Notes under the pieces: generated by a model | What the model was told of the DNA's origin: nothing | Database searches by the model: none | The model's input: only the letters and a program-made list of their open reading frames with translations | Made by a program: the position numbers and the translations under genes | Shown: piece by piece, positions 36,091 through 45,814 of the stretch | Layout of the letters: every line of letters begins with the position of its first letter | Position numbering within the stretch: position 1 is the stretch's first letter | Source of the DNA: an uncultured Pelagibacteraceae bacterium | GTDB taxonomy: Bacteria; Pseudomonadota; Alphaproteobacteria; Pelagibacterales; Pelagibacteraceae | NCBI GenBank assembly: GCA_902595375.1 | Contig: CACJPW010000001.1 | Location: 88,501-152,500, forward strand | DNA: 64,000 nt | Reading direction: 5' to 3'

Positions 36091-36859
36091 TTAGTTTTTT
36101 AATTAATTTTCTTAATTTTAAATATTTATTTTTATTATTTGTCATTTTTATATTATCTATATCTTTTAAATTATCAATTGAATGCCAAAAACCATTAAAT
36201 ATTTTAAAATCGCATTTAAATTTTCTAATAATTAAAGGATAAAGCTGTTTTTCAAAATTTTTAAGATTCTTAAATTTTAGACTTAGTAACTTTTTGTTAA
36301 AAATAGACATTCCAGAATATACGTAAGAAATAATTTTTTTATTAGATTTATTTTGGACAGAATTAAATGTTATATTTCTATCAAAATTTACAATTCTTTT
36401 ATTAATTATACCAATTGTTCCATAAGCTAATTGGTTATCCGATCCAATAAAAGTTAAATCACTTCCTTTATTTTCATGTTCTTTAAATATCTTACTTAAA
36501 TTAAAATCAAAAACTGCATCTCCATTCATAAGTAAAAAATTATTAGAAATAACCTTATCTTTGATCATATGAATTCTCTTTGCTATTGGTGTATCTTTTC
36601 CTGTTTCAACTATATCAATATGCAGTTTTTTGAATTTAGAAATTTTTTTTATATACTTTTTTATCAAGTTTCCTTTGTAACCAACAGGCAAAATAAAATG
36701 ATTAAAGGAGTTTTTTTTTAAATTATTAATAATATACCAAATTATTGGATAACTGTTTATCTTAACCAAACTTTTAGGAATTTTTTTACCTAAGGATCCC
36801 AACCTAGTCCCTCGACCACCACATAAAATAATTGCTGATTTTTTTTTTAAATTCTTCAT
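36083..36859 (-). CDS. sugar-phosphate nucleotidyltransferase
   Basis: The 258-residue protein has the nucleotidyltransferase signature AIILCGGRGTRLGSLGKKIPKSLVKI and a metal-site MNGDAVFDFN near 112. It would charge a sugar-1-phosphate with NTP. It is distinct from the RfbF-type enzyme encoded at 37704, suggesting a second activated sugar is made by the block, for example a heptose or hexose; the base and sugar cannot be told here. It overlaps the epimerase gene by 4 bases. Confidence 0.82.
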   Translation of the reverse strand: MKNLKKKSAIILCGGRGTRLGSLGKKIPKSLVKINSYPIIWYIINNLKKNSFNHFILPVGYKGNLIKKYIKKISKFKKLHIDIVETGKDTPIAKRIHMIKDKVISNNFLLMNGDAVFDFNLSKIFKEHENKGSDLTFIGSDNQLAYGTIGIINKRIVNFDRNITFNSVQNKSNKKIISYVYSGMSIFNKKLLSLKFKNLKNFEKQLYPLIIRKFKCDFKIFNGFWHSIDNLKDIDNIKMTNNKNKYLKLRKLIKKLNG

Positions 36860-37707
36860 GGCTGTCTATAATTAATTCTCCATAGTTTTTTCTTATTGAT
36901 TAAGTAATTAGAAGAGTCGAATTTTTTTATTTTTGAAAAAAGTATTTTTTTTTTCGATTTATTTTTTTTCCATATTTTTATCGCAAATTGTTTAACTGAC
37001 ATATTTTTTCCGGAGGCAAGTTCCCATTCTTGGGGAAAACTTCTTTTATTTTTTTTTTTGAAATTTAATGTTGTAATTAGTCCGTCAATGACATCGTCTA
37101 TATAATTAAAATCATATTTCTGATGACCTGAAGTCATTTTAAGATCTTTATTATTTTTTGCGTGTGAATTAAGTAATGGCCACAGTCTTTGTTTTGGTTC
37201 GTCCCTTCCATATACATGAAACAACTTTATAATACGACACTTTACATTGAAAATTTTAGAATAACTTTTACATAAGTCACTGAAAATGTACTTTGTTAAA
37301 GCATAATTAAAATGAGGTTCTTTTAAAAAAGTACTATTAATTTTCTTTTGTTTTAAAGATCTTAAAATTTTTTCTTCTTTATTAGTAGAAATTATTACCC
37401 ATTTCTTACAGTTATTATTAATTGCATTTATTAAAAGTTTTGAAGATTTTATTAAATTGAATTCATAAGCTTTTTTAAAATCAACATATTTATCATAAGC
37501 GCCGACTGTAGCAAAATGCATAAGCACATCACTTTTTTTTAATTCTTTCCAATTTTTGTCTATTCTACCTACTAACCATTTTACATTTTTTAACTTTGGA
37601 TTATTTTTTTTTCTTGTTAATGCGAAAATTTTAATTTTTTTGTTTATAGCTTTTTTAATAAAATTTCTTGCAATATAGCCATTAGATCCGGTGATAAATA
37701 TATTCAT
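36856..37707 (-). CDS. NAD-dependent epimerase/dehydratase
   Basis: The 283-residue extended SDR has the Rossmann start IFITGSNGYIARNFI and FATVGAYDKY; a Tyr-x-x-x-Lys pair is present as YALTKYIF. It probably reduces or epimerises the keto-sugar made by RfbG. It lies between two nucleotidyltransferases, overlapping each by 4 bases. Its exact reaction is unknown; reductases that finish CDP-deoxy sugars in other clusters have this size and position. Confidence 0.8.
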   Translation of the reverse strand: MNIFITGSNGYIARNFIKKAINKKIKIFALTRKKNNPKLKNVKWLVGRIDKNWKELKKSDVLMHFATVGAYDKYVDFKKAYEFNLIKSSKLLINAINNNCKKWVIISTNKEEKILRSLKQKKINSTFLKEPHFNYALTKYIFSDLCKSYSKIFNVKCRIIKLFHVYGRDEPKQRLWPLLNSHAKNNKDLKMTSGHQKYDFNYIDDVIDGLITTLNFKKKNKRSFPQEWELASGKNMSVKQFAIKIWKKNKSKKKILFSKIKKFDSSNYLINKKKLWRINYRQP

Positions 37708-38435
37708 AATTTTTTCTTTTTCAATTCTTCCTCTATTACTTGTTTATCTCTTACTGTGTCCATACATTTCCAAAATCCATAGTGCTTAAAAGCACTTAAT
37801 TCACCTTGTTTTGACGCAGACTCTAAAGGTTTTTTTTCAAGAATATCAAAATCATTTTTTATGAGCTTGAAAAAATTTTTTTGTGCAACAAAAAAACCAC
37901 CATTAATCCACCCTTGATTTATTTGTGGTTTTTCTTTAAATGAAATTACTTTATTATTTTTTACCTTTAACTCTCCAAAACGTGCGGGGGGTCTTACAGC
38001 GGTTACTGTTATTTTCTTTTTCATCTTTTTGTGATGCGAAAGCAATTTTCTTAGATTAACTGAGGAAATTCCGTCTCCGTATGTAAAAAAAAAATTTTCA
38101 TTATCATTCACGTAATTTTCTAATCTTTTTAAACGGCCTCCAGTTAGTGTTTTTAAACCAGTATCGACAATTGAAACATCACATAATTTGTTTGAGATTT
38201 TATGTTTAAAAACTTTTCCATTCCTTCTAAAGTTTTTAAAATATCGCTTTATAACATAACCCTTATACCCTGATGCTATATAAAATTTAGTAAAACCGTA
38301 TAATACGTAATGCTTCATGATATGTATAATTATAGGATAACCTGCAACTTTTACCATAGGTTTTGGGATAGTCTTTGTATATTCACTAAGTCTAGTCCCT
38401 AGTCCTCCTGCAAGAATAATAACTTTCATATTCAT
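37704..38435 (-). CDS. rfbF: glucose-1-phosphate cytidylyltransferase-like
   Basis: The 243-residue protein matches RfbF: VIILAGGLGTRLSEYTKTIPKPMVKVAGYPIIIHIMKHY, FFTYGDGISSVN, VTAVRPPARFGEL and WINGGFFV. It makes CDP-glucose from CTP and glucose-1-phosphate for RfbG. ATG codons at 38435 and 38429 are both possible; the second gives the usual MKVIILAGG start. A 29-base gap upstream is the largest inside the leftward block and holds a TATAAT without a good -35. Confidence 0.9.
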   Translation of the reverse strand: MNMKVIILAGGLGTRLSEYTKTIPKPMVKVAGYPIIIHIMKHYVLYGFTKFYIASGYKGYVIKRYFKNFRRNGKVFKHKISNKLCDVSIVDTGLKTLTGGRLKRLENYVNDNENFFFTYGDGISSVNLRKLLSHHKKMKKKITVTAVRPPARFGELKVKNNKVISFKEKPQINQGWINGGFFVAQKNFFKLIKNDFDILEKKPLESASKQGELSAFKHYGFWKCMDTVRDKQVIEEELKKKKL

Positions 38436-38464
38436 AAGATTAAATAATTTAAATTATAAATTTT

Positions 38465-40213
38465 CTATTTAGAATCCTCACTTTTTTTTTCGTTAATATC
38501 ATCTAAATTAATAATTCGATCAAAATGTTTTAATAAATTTTCACTATGCATTATTACTATAATTGTTTTGCTTTTTCTATTTTCAAGCAACGAATTTAAT
38601 ATTTTTGTTTCCATTTTAAAATCTAGTGCATTTGTTGGTTCGTCTAAAATAATTATATCAGAGTCTCTGTATAACGCTCTTGCTATACCAATTCTTTGTT
38701 TTTGTCCTCCAGAAATTCTTACACCCCTTTCACCAACTTTTTCATTTAATTTGTTTGGAAGTTTATTAATAAAGTTGTCCAATTCACAATCTTTCAGGAT
38801 TGTTTTGAGTTTTTCCTCATTTTTTTTACTTAAATCATACCCAAGCATGATATTTTCCAGAATAGAACAATCATTCAAAAAAACATTTTGAGGAACTAAT
38901 GCTATATTTTTTTGCCAATTTTTTTTATTTTCCTCGTTAATCTCAATTTCGTCTACAAATAAGTTACCGCTTAATGGGGTTAGTAACCCAGTCATTATGT
39001 TAATTAAAGTAGTTTTACCTGAGCCAGTTTTTCCCTTTATAGCTATTTTATCACCTTTATTAATTTTTAAATTTATATTTTCTAAAACTTTATTATTTTT
39101 TTCTTCATACTTGTAACTAACATCTTTTAGAATAATTTCTTTTTGAAATTTTATTTTATCTAAAGTAATATTTGCTTCTAAGTTTATTTTTTGACCACCA
39201 CTATCTAATATTTTTAGAAAACTATTAATAGTAGGTTTTACAGATTTAAAGTTTATCGAAAGATTATATATATTGTTTATTTGAGGCAAAGTTCTTTGAA
39301 TTCCATATGCTAGTATGGCTAGAAAAGCTAGATTAGATTGTATTGAAACTGCTGTTAAATTCGAGAAGTAGATAAAAAAGATCGCTAAAATTATAAAGAA
39401 TGTCTCCAAATAAATTTTTGGCTGCATAGCTGTTGATCTTATATTTGATATAGATGTGGCAGTTGTTTTAGATGCTTTTGCCAAAGAATTTGAAAACATT
39501 CTTTTTAAATCATAGATTATAATCTCTTGTAAATATCCAACAGCATTTTCAAAAATATTTATTATATAGTTTTGATTTAGATTTACTTTCTGCCCTTTTG
39601 CAGAAACATCTTTTGACTTTAATTTATATATAATTAAAAAAAATGCTGTAACAAAAGCGACAATTGCTGGCGTAAAGAGAGGATCATTAATTAGTAAAAT
39701 TATTACGATGGCTAGACAAATTAAAAAAGAATTTAAAATATTTATTGTAGCAAATATAATTGTAGAAAATGCATTAGTTTTTTGAGATAAGTTGCTCATT
39801 ATTTCATTTGAACCATGTTTGAAATAATAGCTGTAATCTTGACTTAATAAAAAATTGAATATTTTTATTCTAAAGTCACTTGTTATATCCTCAATTAATT
39901 TATTTGATTTTTTTATATATCTTAATTTTACGAAACAACTTAATAAAACAATAATGACAAAGAAAAATGATACGAAAGTTAATATTTCCTTCTCAGAACT
40001 TATATTTAAAAAAGTGAAAGAATTATTAAAAAAACTGCCAAAAAGATAAGAATTTGGATCTAAAAAAAAGCTGATAAAAGGTATTAAGATTGCAAGAGAT
40101 ATGGACTCAGCAATAGAAGATAAAAAAGAAAATATAAAAACTATAATTAAATCTTTTTTTCTTTCAGGGTTTAGATGATTTATAATTTTTTTAAAAAATT
40201 TAAGTTTATTCAT
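38465..40213 (-). CDS. ABC transporter, PglK/MsbA-like flippase
   Basis: This 582-residue half transporter has about six membrane segments in residues 15-320 and an ATPase domain with Walker A GKTGSGKTT, signature ISGGQKQR and Walker B DIIILDEPTNAL. Single-chain exporters of this size in glycan clusters flip lipid-linked sugars (PglK) or lipid A (MsbA). Lying amid glycosyltransferase and lipid-modifying genes, it likely flips the lipid-linked unit made by this island. The specific cargo is inferred. Confidence 0.88.
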   Translation of the reverse strand: MNKLKFFKKIINHLNPERKKDLIIVFIFSFLSSIAESISLAILIPFISFFLDPNSYLFGSFFNNSFTFLNISSEKEILTFVSFFFVIIVLLSCFVKLRYIKKSNKLIEDITSDFRIKIFNFLLSQDYSYYFKHGSNEIMSNLSQKTNAFSTIIFATINILNSFLICLAIVIILLINDPLFTPAIVAFVTAFFLIIYKLKSKDVSAKGQKVNLNQNYIINIFENAVGYLQEIIIYDLKRMFSNSLAKASKTTATSISNIRSTAMQPKIYLETFFIILAIFFIYFSNLTAVSIQSNLAFLAILAYGIQRTLPQINNIYNLSINFKSVKPTINSFLKILDSGGQKINLEANITLDKIKFQKEIILKDVSYKYEEKNNKVLENINLKINKGDKIAIKGKTGSGKTTLINIMTGLLTPLSGNLFVDEIEINEENKKNWQKNIALVPQNVFLNDCSILENIMLGYDLSKKNEEKLKTILKDCELDNFINKLPNKLNEKVGERGVRISGGQKQRIGIARALYRDSDIIILDEPTNALDFKMETKILNSLLENRKSKTIIVIMHSENLLKHFDRIINLDDINEKKSEDSK

Positions 40214-40222
40214 ATGGATATA

Positions 40223-41965
40223 CTATTTTAAGTCCTTAATTAACTTTTCCATAGAGTCACTATTAAATTTTATATTAAAATTTTTGTTAAATTCTTTTAT
40301 AGCTTCTTGATTTTCAGTTTTCATCCACCAATCATTTATATTATACCAACTGGAGTTTATGTGATTTAATAATTCATTTTCATTTAAAAACATAATATTT
40401 CTCTTATTTAAAAGATTATATTTGTCAAAAAAATGTTCATTTATATTATTCTTATAATCTACGTCATTTAAAAAAATCGTTGGTATATTAAGACTAAAAT
40501 TTTCAAGAATTCCAGTCGAGTCATAAGTGAAGAAATTAAGTTTTGACTTTTTGATTAATTTGTTTACATCTGAATTTCCATCGTCACATTTTAATCCCAA
40601 ATCTTTAAAAAAATCATAGTAAACAATTCCAAAAAAATTTTCATAATAAGATCGATTAAGTCTTAAGATAGTTTTTTTTTTAATTTTTGGATCTATTTTT
40701 TTTATAATCTTTAATATCTTTTGAATTTTTTCAAAAATATCGATTTTATGTGAGTGAAGATTGTGAATAGATGTGCTTAACCATGGAAAGAAAATTACTA
40801 AATTTCCATCATTATTAAATTTATAGTTTCTGCCAAAAGTTTTAAAATTAAAGTTTCCTTTTAATTTTTCTCTATTACTAAATCCCCAAGTGATAAAATT
40901 ATCTGAAAAATTTAGTTCTGGTAAAAAATTATGATGGATCTGAGTAAAATAATTTTGACCATGTTGTCCTACATTATATTTTGTATTTTTTTCTACCTGT
41001 AAAGCAGCATAAATTTTAAAACATTCGTCATAGGCATAAAGTTTAGAGGTAAATATAAATTTAGGATTTCTGGGATAAAAGTTACTTTCTGCAATTCTTT
41101 TGATTTCAGCAAAATTTTCTAAAGAAAATTTTGGTAAGAACTCGTGTATGTTTGTTCTTAAAAAATTTTCTAAATCAGTAAAATTATCATTTTTATAAAA
41201 TGAAATTTTAGACCTTAAACTAAAATCAGTTGGATTATAATTAATATTAATTTCTTTCCAGTCTAAGGGTATTTTGTTGATTTTAAACTGAAGTGTTTTT
41301 TCATAACGAAATGGTAATGCTGTATCACTTATAAATGCGTCTGTATCGTAATTAAAAATTTTTTTAAGAAAAAAATTTTGTATTTTGAATATATATTTAA
41401 TTTTATTTAGAATATTTTTTTTGTCTTTATATAAATTTTTTTTATAATTCCTTATAGAAGGTGAGGAATAAATTTTTTTTTTATCTTTTAAAAAATAATC
41501 TGTTAATTTAGAGTTTAATAAATAAAACCATTCGTCTGTCGCATTTGCTACTCTAAATGAGTGGGTATCCTCTACACTAAAATCAAATTTTTTATAATCT
41601 ATCGTATAAATTTTATCGAAATTATAGTTTTTATTTATATAATCCAATTGATAATAAATTTTATAGAATATTTGTATATATTCGTTTAGCCAAGTGCCTA
41701 GTATGATATTCCAAGCTCTTTTAGAAAAGTTTATGTTATGAAGTTTATTAAGCGCTTGAGTTAACTCTACTAAAATTTTATCAAAAATTGTTTTACAGTC
41801 CTCATATCGATTGAGTATTTCATTTTTTTTTAAATTAGGAAAATTTATTTTTTCAATATTTTGATCTAAATTTAATGAGGGATCTATTGATACAATTCCA
41901 ATTAGGTTCTCATTTCGATCAATTTTTTCAAGATTATTTGTGAGAATTAAACTGTATTTTTTCAA
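40223..41965 (-). CDS. LIC12162-family putative transferase
   Basis: The 580-residue protein resembles the LIC12162 family of large transferases from surface-glycan clusters: an N-terminal LNKLHNINFSKRAWNIILGTWLNEY segment (about 93-117), and a C-terminal part with KYNVGQHGQNYF and TYDSTGILENFSLNIPTIFL, the latter similar to the nucleotide-sugar side of capsule glycosyltransferases. It lacks membrane segments and is lysine- and asparagine-rich. Function is not known; a glycosyl- or related transferase is likely. It sits between the flippase and ACP genes. Confidence 0.72.
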   Translation of the reverse strand: MKKYSLILTNNLEKIDRNENLIGIVSIDPSLNLDQNIEKINFPNLKKNEILNRYEDCKTIFDKILVELTQALNKLHNINFSKRAWNIILGTWLNEYIQIFYKIYYQLDYINKNYNFDKIYTIDYKKFDFSVEDTHSFRVANATDEWFYLLNSKLTDYFLKDKKKIYSSPSIRNYKKNLYKDKKNILNKIKYIFKIQNFFLKKIFNYDTDAFISDTALPFRYEKTLQFKINKIPLDWKEININYNPTDFSLRSKISFYKNDNFTDLENFLRTNIHEFLPKFSLENFAEIKRIAESNFYPRNPKFIFTSKLYAYDECFKIYAALQVEKNTKYNVGQHGQNYFTQIHHNFLPELNFSDNFITWGFSNREKLKGNFNFKTFGRNYKFNNDGNLVIFFPWLSTSIHNLHSHKIDIFEKIQKILKIIKKIDPKIKKKTILRLNRSYYENFFGIVYYDFFKDLGLKCDDGNSDVNKLIKKSKLNFFTYDSTGILENFSLNIPTIFLNDVDYKNNINEHFFDKYNLLNKRNIMFLNENELLNHINSSWYNINDWWMKTENQEAIKEFNKNFNIKFNSDSMEKLIKDLK

Positions 41966-41979
41966 AATTTTTAACGAAA

Positions 41980-42219
41980 TTATAAATTTACTTTATATTT
42001 TTTTAATATCTCTTTTCCTTTTTTAAATGACGAAAAATCGACTATGTCATCAGTTTCAATAGAAATATTAAAACCTTCTTCTAGCCCTGACATCAATGTC
42101 ATATGCCCAATTGAGTCCCACTCAGGTATCTCATTATATTTTAGATCATCTGTGAAATCCGTTTCTTTAATTGAAAGCGATTTAATGAAAATTTCTTTAT
42201 ATTTTTCTCTATTTTCCAT
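41980..42219 (-). CDS. acyl carrier protein
   Basis: The 79-residue acidic protein has the phosphopantetheine attachment pattern EWDSIGHMTLMSGLEE, with Ser at about 36. It is separate from the housekeeping ACP and lies 3 bases after the split transketolase, so it is probably a dedicated carrier for the acyl/aldehyde module encoded from 42223 to 49839. Confidence 0.88.
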   Translation of the reverse strand: MENREKYKEIFIKSLSIKETDFTDDLKYNEIPEWDSIGHMTLMSGLEEGFNISIETDDIVDFSSFKKGKEILKKYKVNL

Positions 42220-42222
42220 AAG

Positions 42223-43188
42223 CTATTCCAAATTTTTCAATATTTTGTTTACAATTTTGTCAGCTGATAATTCATACCTATTTTTAAGATAAGCATAACT
42301 ACCCCCTTTAACATAATGGTCATTTATTCCAATACAAAGCATCTTGACATTATTTTTTGTCTTTACTAATTGCTCAGATATAGCACTTCCAAGACCTCCA
42401 ATAATATTATGCTCTTCAATACTTATAATCAGCTTAGATTTGAGCGCTGCATCATTAATAGCTTCGTCATCAATTGGTTTAATAGTATGCATGTTTATTA
42501 CATTGCTCGAGATTTTGGACTCTTCTAATTTTTTTGCCACTTCTAAACTAGTGCTAACCATTGCACCAGTTGAAAATATAGATATATCTGAACCTGATTT
42601 TAATTTTACTGATTTACCAATTTTAAAATTGTAATCTTCTTTATAAACTATGGGATTATTAGAAGAGCCTGTTAATCTTATGTAAGTTGATTTTTTTGAC
42701 TCCACAGCTGCGGTTAAAGCTTTAATAGTTTCTAGCGAGTCTGCTGGTGAAATAATTTGAATATTTGGTATAGATCTTAAAATGCCTATATCTTCGATGC
42801 AGCAATGAGTAAATCCTAGATTTCCTAAAGCTAATCCGCTAGCAATCCCGACCATACATAATTTTTGTTTCATGTAACCTACATTGACTTTTATCTGCTC
42901 ACAGCATCTTGCTGTTTGGAAAGGAGCAAAAGTTGTAGTAACTACATTATAACCCTCACTTGCAAGTCCCGCTGCTACTCCAATCATATTTTGTTCAGCT
43001 ATTCCAAGATCTAAATATTTTTCAGGATAAGTCTTTCTGAATCTATCTAATCCTGCTGAAGTTGATACATCGCATGTTAGAACCATTAAATTATCAATTT
43101 TTGTTGCTAGGTTAAGTGCCCCAATTCCAAATGTAGCTCTTGACCCTATTGTCGACCACATTTTTATATTTCTCTCATTTACTTCCAT
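42223..43188 (-). CDS. transketolase-like protein, C-terminal half
   Basis: The 321-residue protein holds the pyrimidine-binding and C-terminal domains of a transketolase, with the catalytic Glu in LDLGIAEQNMIGVAAGLA and the TFAPFQTARCCEQIK segment. It pairs with the N-terminal half encoded just upstream (5-base gap). Split transketolases of this type occur in secondary-metabolite and O-antigen clusters and transfer two-carbon units to unusual acceptors. The complete core transketolase is at 20205, so this is an additional enzyme. Confidence 0.9.
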   Translation of the reverse strand: MEVNERNIKMWSTIGSRATFGIGALNLATKIDNLMVLTCDVSTSAGLDRFRKTYPEKYLDLGIAEQNMIGVAAGLASEGYNVVTTTFAPFQTARCCEQIKVNVGYMKQKLCMVGIASGLALGNLGFTHCCIEDIGILRSIPNIQIISPADSLETIKALTAAVESKKSTYIRLTGSSNNPIVYKEDYNFKIGKSVKLKSGSDISIFSTGAMVSTSLEVAKKLEESKISSNVINMHTIKPIDDEAINDAALKSKLIISIEEHNIIGGLGSAISEQLVKTKNNVKMLCIGINDHYVKGGSYAYLKNRYELSADKIVNKILKNLE

Positions 43189-43193
43189 GATAA

Positions 43194-44009
43194 TTATAAA
43201 ATTTCTTTTAAAGCCTTCTCATATTGAGACTTGGATAAAACTGCATGGTGCCAGTCGTTATTATTTTCTGAAAACGAAAATCCCTTACCCTTTATTGTTT
43301 TTGCGATTAACGCATTTGGTTTATTATTGCCATTATCTTTTTTAAAATAGTCGTTTATTTCTTTTATATTATGACCGTCTAACATGGAAACATTCCAACC
43401 AAAACTAGACCATTTATTTTCAAGTCCTTTTAATGACATAATTTGATTATTTGAACCAGTTTGCTGAAAATTATTATTATCTATAATTATATTCAAGTTG
43501 TTCAGCTCGAAGTGTGCTGCTGCCATCGCGGCTTCCCATACTGAACCCTCGTTACACTCCCCATCACCAATCACTACGAAAACATTATTATTTTTTTTCT
43601 TTTTTTTAAATGAAATTGCTACTCCTATACCTAGAGATAAACCCATACCTAAAGATCCGTTAGAAAAATCTATTCCTATATTTCGATTAATAACTGGGTG
43701 TCCAAGTAAGTTGCTATTATCTTTCTCAAATGTTTTGAGTTCCTCAGAGGACAAATATCCTATTTCACATAGTGCGGCATAGTAAGCTAAGCATGCATGG
43801 CCTTTGCTTAAAATAAACCTATCTCTATCAGGCCATTCTGGATTATTATTAAATTTCATTTTATTTCCAAACAAGACTGAAATAATATCTACAATTGATA
43901 AAGCCCCTCCAAAGTGGGAACTTGATGCTCCAGCGTAAAAAGCCATATCTAAAATGTTTTTTCTAATATTTTTGGACAATTTTTCAATTTTTAAAAGTTC
44001 ATTATTCAT
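43194..44009 (-). CDS. transketolase-like protein, N-terminal half
   Basis: The 271-residue protein carries the thiamine diphosphate domain: YAGASSSHFGGALSIVDI, DRFILSKGHACLAYYA, the GDG...N motif in VVIGDGECNEGSVWEA...IIDNNNFQQTG. It works with the adjacent C-terminal half as one enzyme. Position between SDR and ACP genes ties it to the acyl/aldehyde module, or to the CDP-keto-sugar route also encoded in the block. Confidence 0.9.
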   Translation of the reverse strand: MNNELLKIEKLSKNIRKNILDMAFYAGASSSHFGGALSIVDIISVLFGNKMKFNNNPEWPDRDRFILSKGHACLAYYAALCEIGYLSSEELKTFEKDNSNLLGHPVINRNIGIDFSNGSLGMGLSLGIGVAISFKKKKKNNNVFVVIGDGECNEGSVWEAAMAAAHFELNNLNIIIDNNNFQQTGSNNQIMSLKGLENKWSSFGWNVSMLDGHNIKEINDYFKKDNGNNKPNALIAKTIKGKGFSFSENNNDWHHAVLSKSQYEKALKEIL

Positions 44010-44012
44010 AAT

Positions 44013-44753
44013 TTACATTCCTCCTGAAACAAAAATTGTCTCTCCGCTAACGTGATTAGATAGGTCTGATGCTAAAAATAGTGATACATTTGCAATATCA
44101 TTTGGTGTAGCAATCTTGTTTAAAGGAGTTTGATTTAAAGCTTCCTTAATTTCTTTTTCAGAAGTTTGGTTCTTCATCTCAGTATCGGTTAAACCAGGCG
44201 CGATTGCATTAACACAAATTTTATATCTTCCCAACTCTTTGGATAATACTTTTGTAAGAGCAATAACTGCTGATTTACTAGATGCATACCCAGATCTTCC
44301 TGGACTACACAATGTGGCTGCATTTGAAGAGATATTAATTATTTTTCCATTGCTACTTTTTGTGATTAACTTTAGTAATTTTTGGGTAAAACTGTATGTC
44401 GCAAAAAAGTTAACTTCAAATATTTCTCTTAGACTTTTTAAAGTTGTCATTTGAAATAGGGAAATTTGATTAATACCAGCGTTATTTATTAAGATGTCAA
44501 CTTTTTGTGATAATTCTTTAATTTTTTTAAATCCTTTTTCAATTTCGCTCTCGTTAGAAAGATCAAATTCAACGATATCAATTTTTCTACTATTTTCTTT
44601 TGATAATTCACTAATTTTTTTTTCAAATATGTTATTTGTTTTTCTAACACAGGCTATAATTTTAGCTCCGTGATTAGAATAAGTTTCAAGCATTGATAAA
44701 CCAATGCCGCGGTTACAGCCTGTTATTACTGCTGTTTTATCTTTTAATAACAT
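44013..44753 (-). CDS. short-chain dehydrogenase/reductase, FabG-like
   Basis: The 246-residue SDR has the cofactor motif TGCNRGIG, NNAGIN, the catalytic Ser and YASSK (SGYASSKSAV) and the terminal SGETIFVSGGM. It resembles 3-oxoacyl-ACP reductases. With the hot-dog dehydratase and ACP genes nearby, a keto-reduction on an ACP-bound or free acyl chain is likely. Gaps to neighbours are 2-3 bases. Confidence 0.88.
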   Translation of the reverse strand: MLLKDKTAVITGCNRGIGLSMLETYSNHGAKIIACVRKTNNIFEKKISELSKENSRKIDIVEFDLSNESEIEKGFKKIKELSQKVDILINNAGINQISLFQMTTLKSLREIFEVNFFATYSFTQKLLKLITKSSNGKIINISSNAATLCSPGRSGYASSKSAVIALTKVLSKELGRYKICVNAIAPGLTDTEMKNQTSEKEIKEALNQTPLNKIATPNDIANVSLFLASDLSNHVSGETIFVSGGM

Positions 44754-44755
44754 AC

Positions 44756-45814
44756 TTAAACAAAATCTTCTTCAGAAAAAATATCTTTGGCTAGAGCAGG
44801 TTTAAATATTGTCTGACCGCTTTTAGTCATAAATTTTTTTATAAACTCCTTATCTTCGCCGGCCAAACAAAGATCACTGTGATTTCTAAAATATTTAATC
44901 TTAAAACCATGATCTATAATCTCTTTTAGTGACTGTTCGAAAATATTTCCAATTTTTATGTGCACGTATGGGCAAACTAAGACATCTCCTATAGGCGTAA
45001 TGTAGACTCTATTTACTGTGGTGCAGCCTAGAATTTTTTCATGGTTTTTATCAAAAGGGTTCCATATATTTCTAACAAGATTTTTATATTCTTTTCGTAT
45101 TTTTCTTAAGTAGGCTCTATCTTGATCATCGCAAATAATATTTTCTGCGTTTTGCCACATTCCCGAGGGCACAGCTACATTAAGAAGTGTTCTGTACCTT
45201 TTATTTTTTGAGTAATCTAATAATTGTTTAAAATGCTCTGTATTAGCGTTGTAGTGGCCAACTGTAATATTTAAATAAGGATCCATCCCCGCGTTTTTTA
45301 CATGTTCTAAAGCTGCTATAGCTCTTTTCCAAGACTCTTTTCTGCCTCTTATCTCATCATGAATTTTTTCATCCATACTATCTATACTTACTGAAACTCT
45401 ACTAACTTTATATTCGGCAAGTTTCTTTGCCATCTTGGCATCCAAATAAAAACCATTGGTTGTTAAGTACAAATAAAATCTTTCTGGTTTTATTGCCTCT
45501 AGCACCTCGAAGAGTTTTTTTGGTTGTAGTAAAAGTTCCCCACCTTGTAAATCAAATTCAAAATAACCTAATTCATCTGCTTCATCTGCTAATTTTTTTA
45601 TGGCATTTATATCCAAATATTCTTTTACATGATCTCCTTTTGGAGAATTTGTAAAACAATATTTACATCTTAAATTACAAGCGTTATTAAAATTAAGATC
45701 AATTCCTCTTGTTTTTGTTCCTACCTTGCCATCATTTTTTTGAACATAGGTATAAAAATCTTTTAATTTTTCAACTAACCTAGGTTTATTTAATAATGAA
45801 GATGCTATGGGCAT
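44756..45814 (-). CDS. radical SAM protein with SPASM-like C-terminus
   Basis: The 352-residue protein has the [4Fe-4S] motif CNLRCKYC at about residues 52-59, the GGELLLQP segment and a C-terminal cluster of cysteines (LGCTTVNRVYITPIGDVLVCPYVHIKIGN...CLAGE) like SPASM/twitch auxiliary cluster sites. Such enzymes do hard radical chemistry, such as carbon-carbon bond formation or epimerisation. It lies between dehydratase and SDR genes, which is unusual for a glycan cluster. The substrate is unknown. Confidence 0.88.
   Translation of the reverse strand: MPIASSLLNKPRLVEKLKDFYTYVQKNDGKVGTKTRGIDLNFNNACNLRCKYCFTNSPKGDHVKEYLDINAIKKLADEADELGYFEFDLQGGELLLQPKKLFEVLEAIKPERFYLYLTTNGFYLDAKMAKKLAEYKVSRVSVSIDSMDEKIHDEIRGRKESWKRAIAALEHVKNAGMDPYLNITVGHYNANTEHFKQLLDYSKNKRYRTLLNVAVPSGMWQNAENIICDDQDRAYLRKIRKEYKNLVRNIWNPFDKNHEKILGCTTVNRVYITPIGDVLVCPYVHIKIGNIFEQSLKEIIDHGFKIKYFRNHSDLCLAGEDKEFIKKFMTKSGQTIFKPALAKDIFSEEDFV

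Noticed and set aside
38436-38464. Internal promoter in front of rfbF.
   Set aside because: A TATAAT is present on the minus strand but the -35 position has no resemblance to the consensus; in such AT-rich DNA this is expected by chance.
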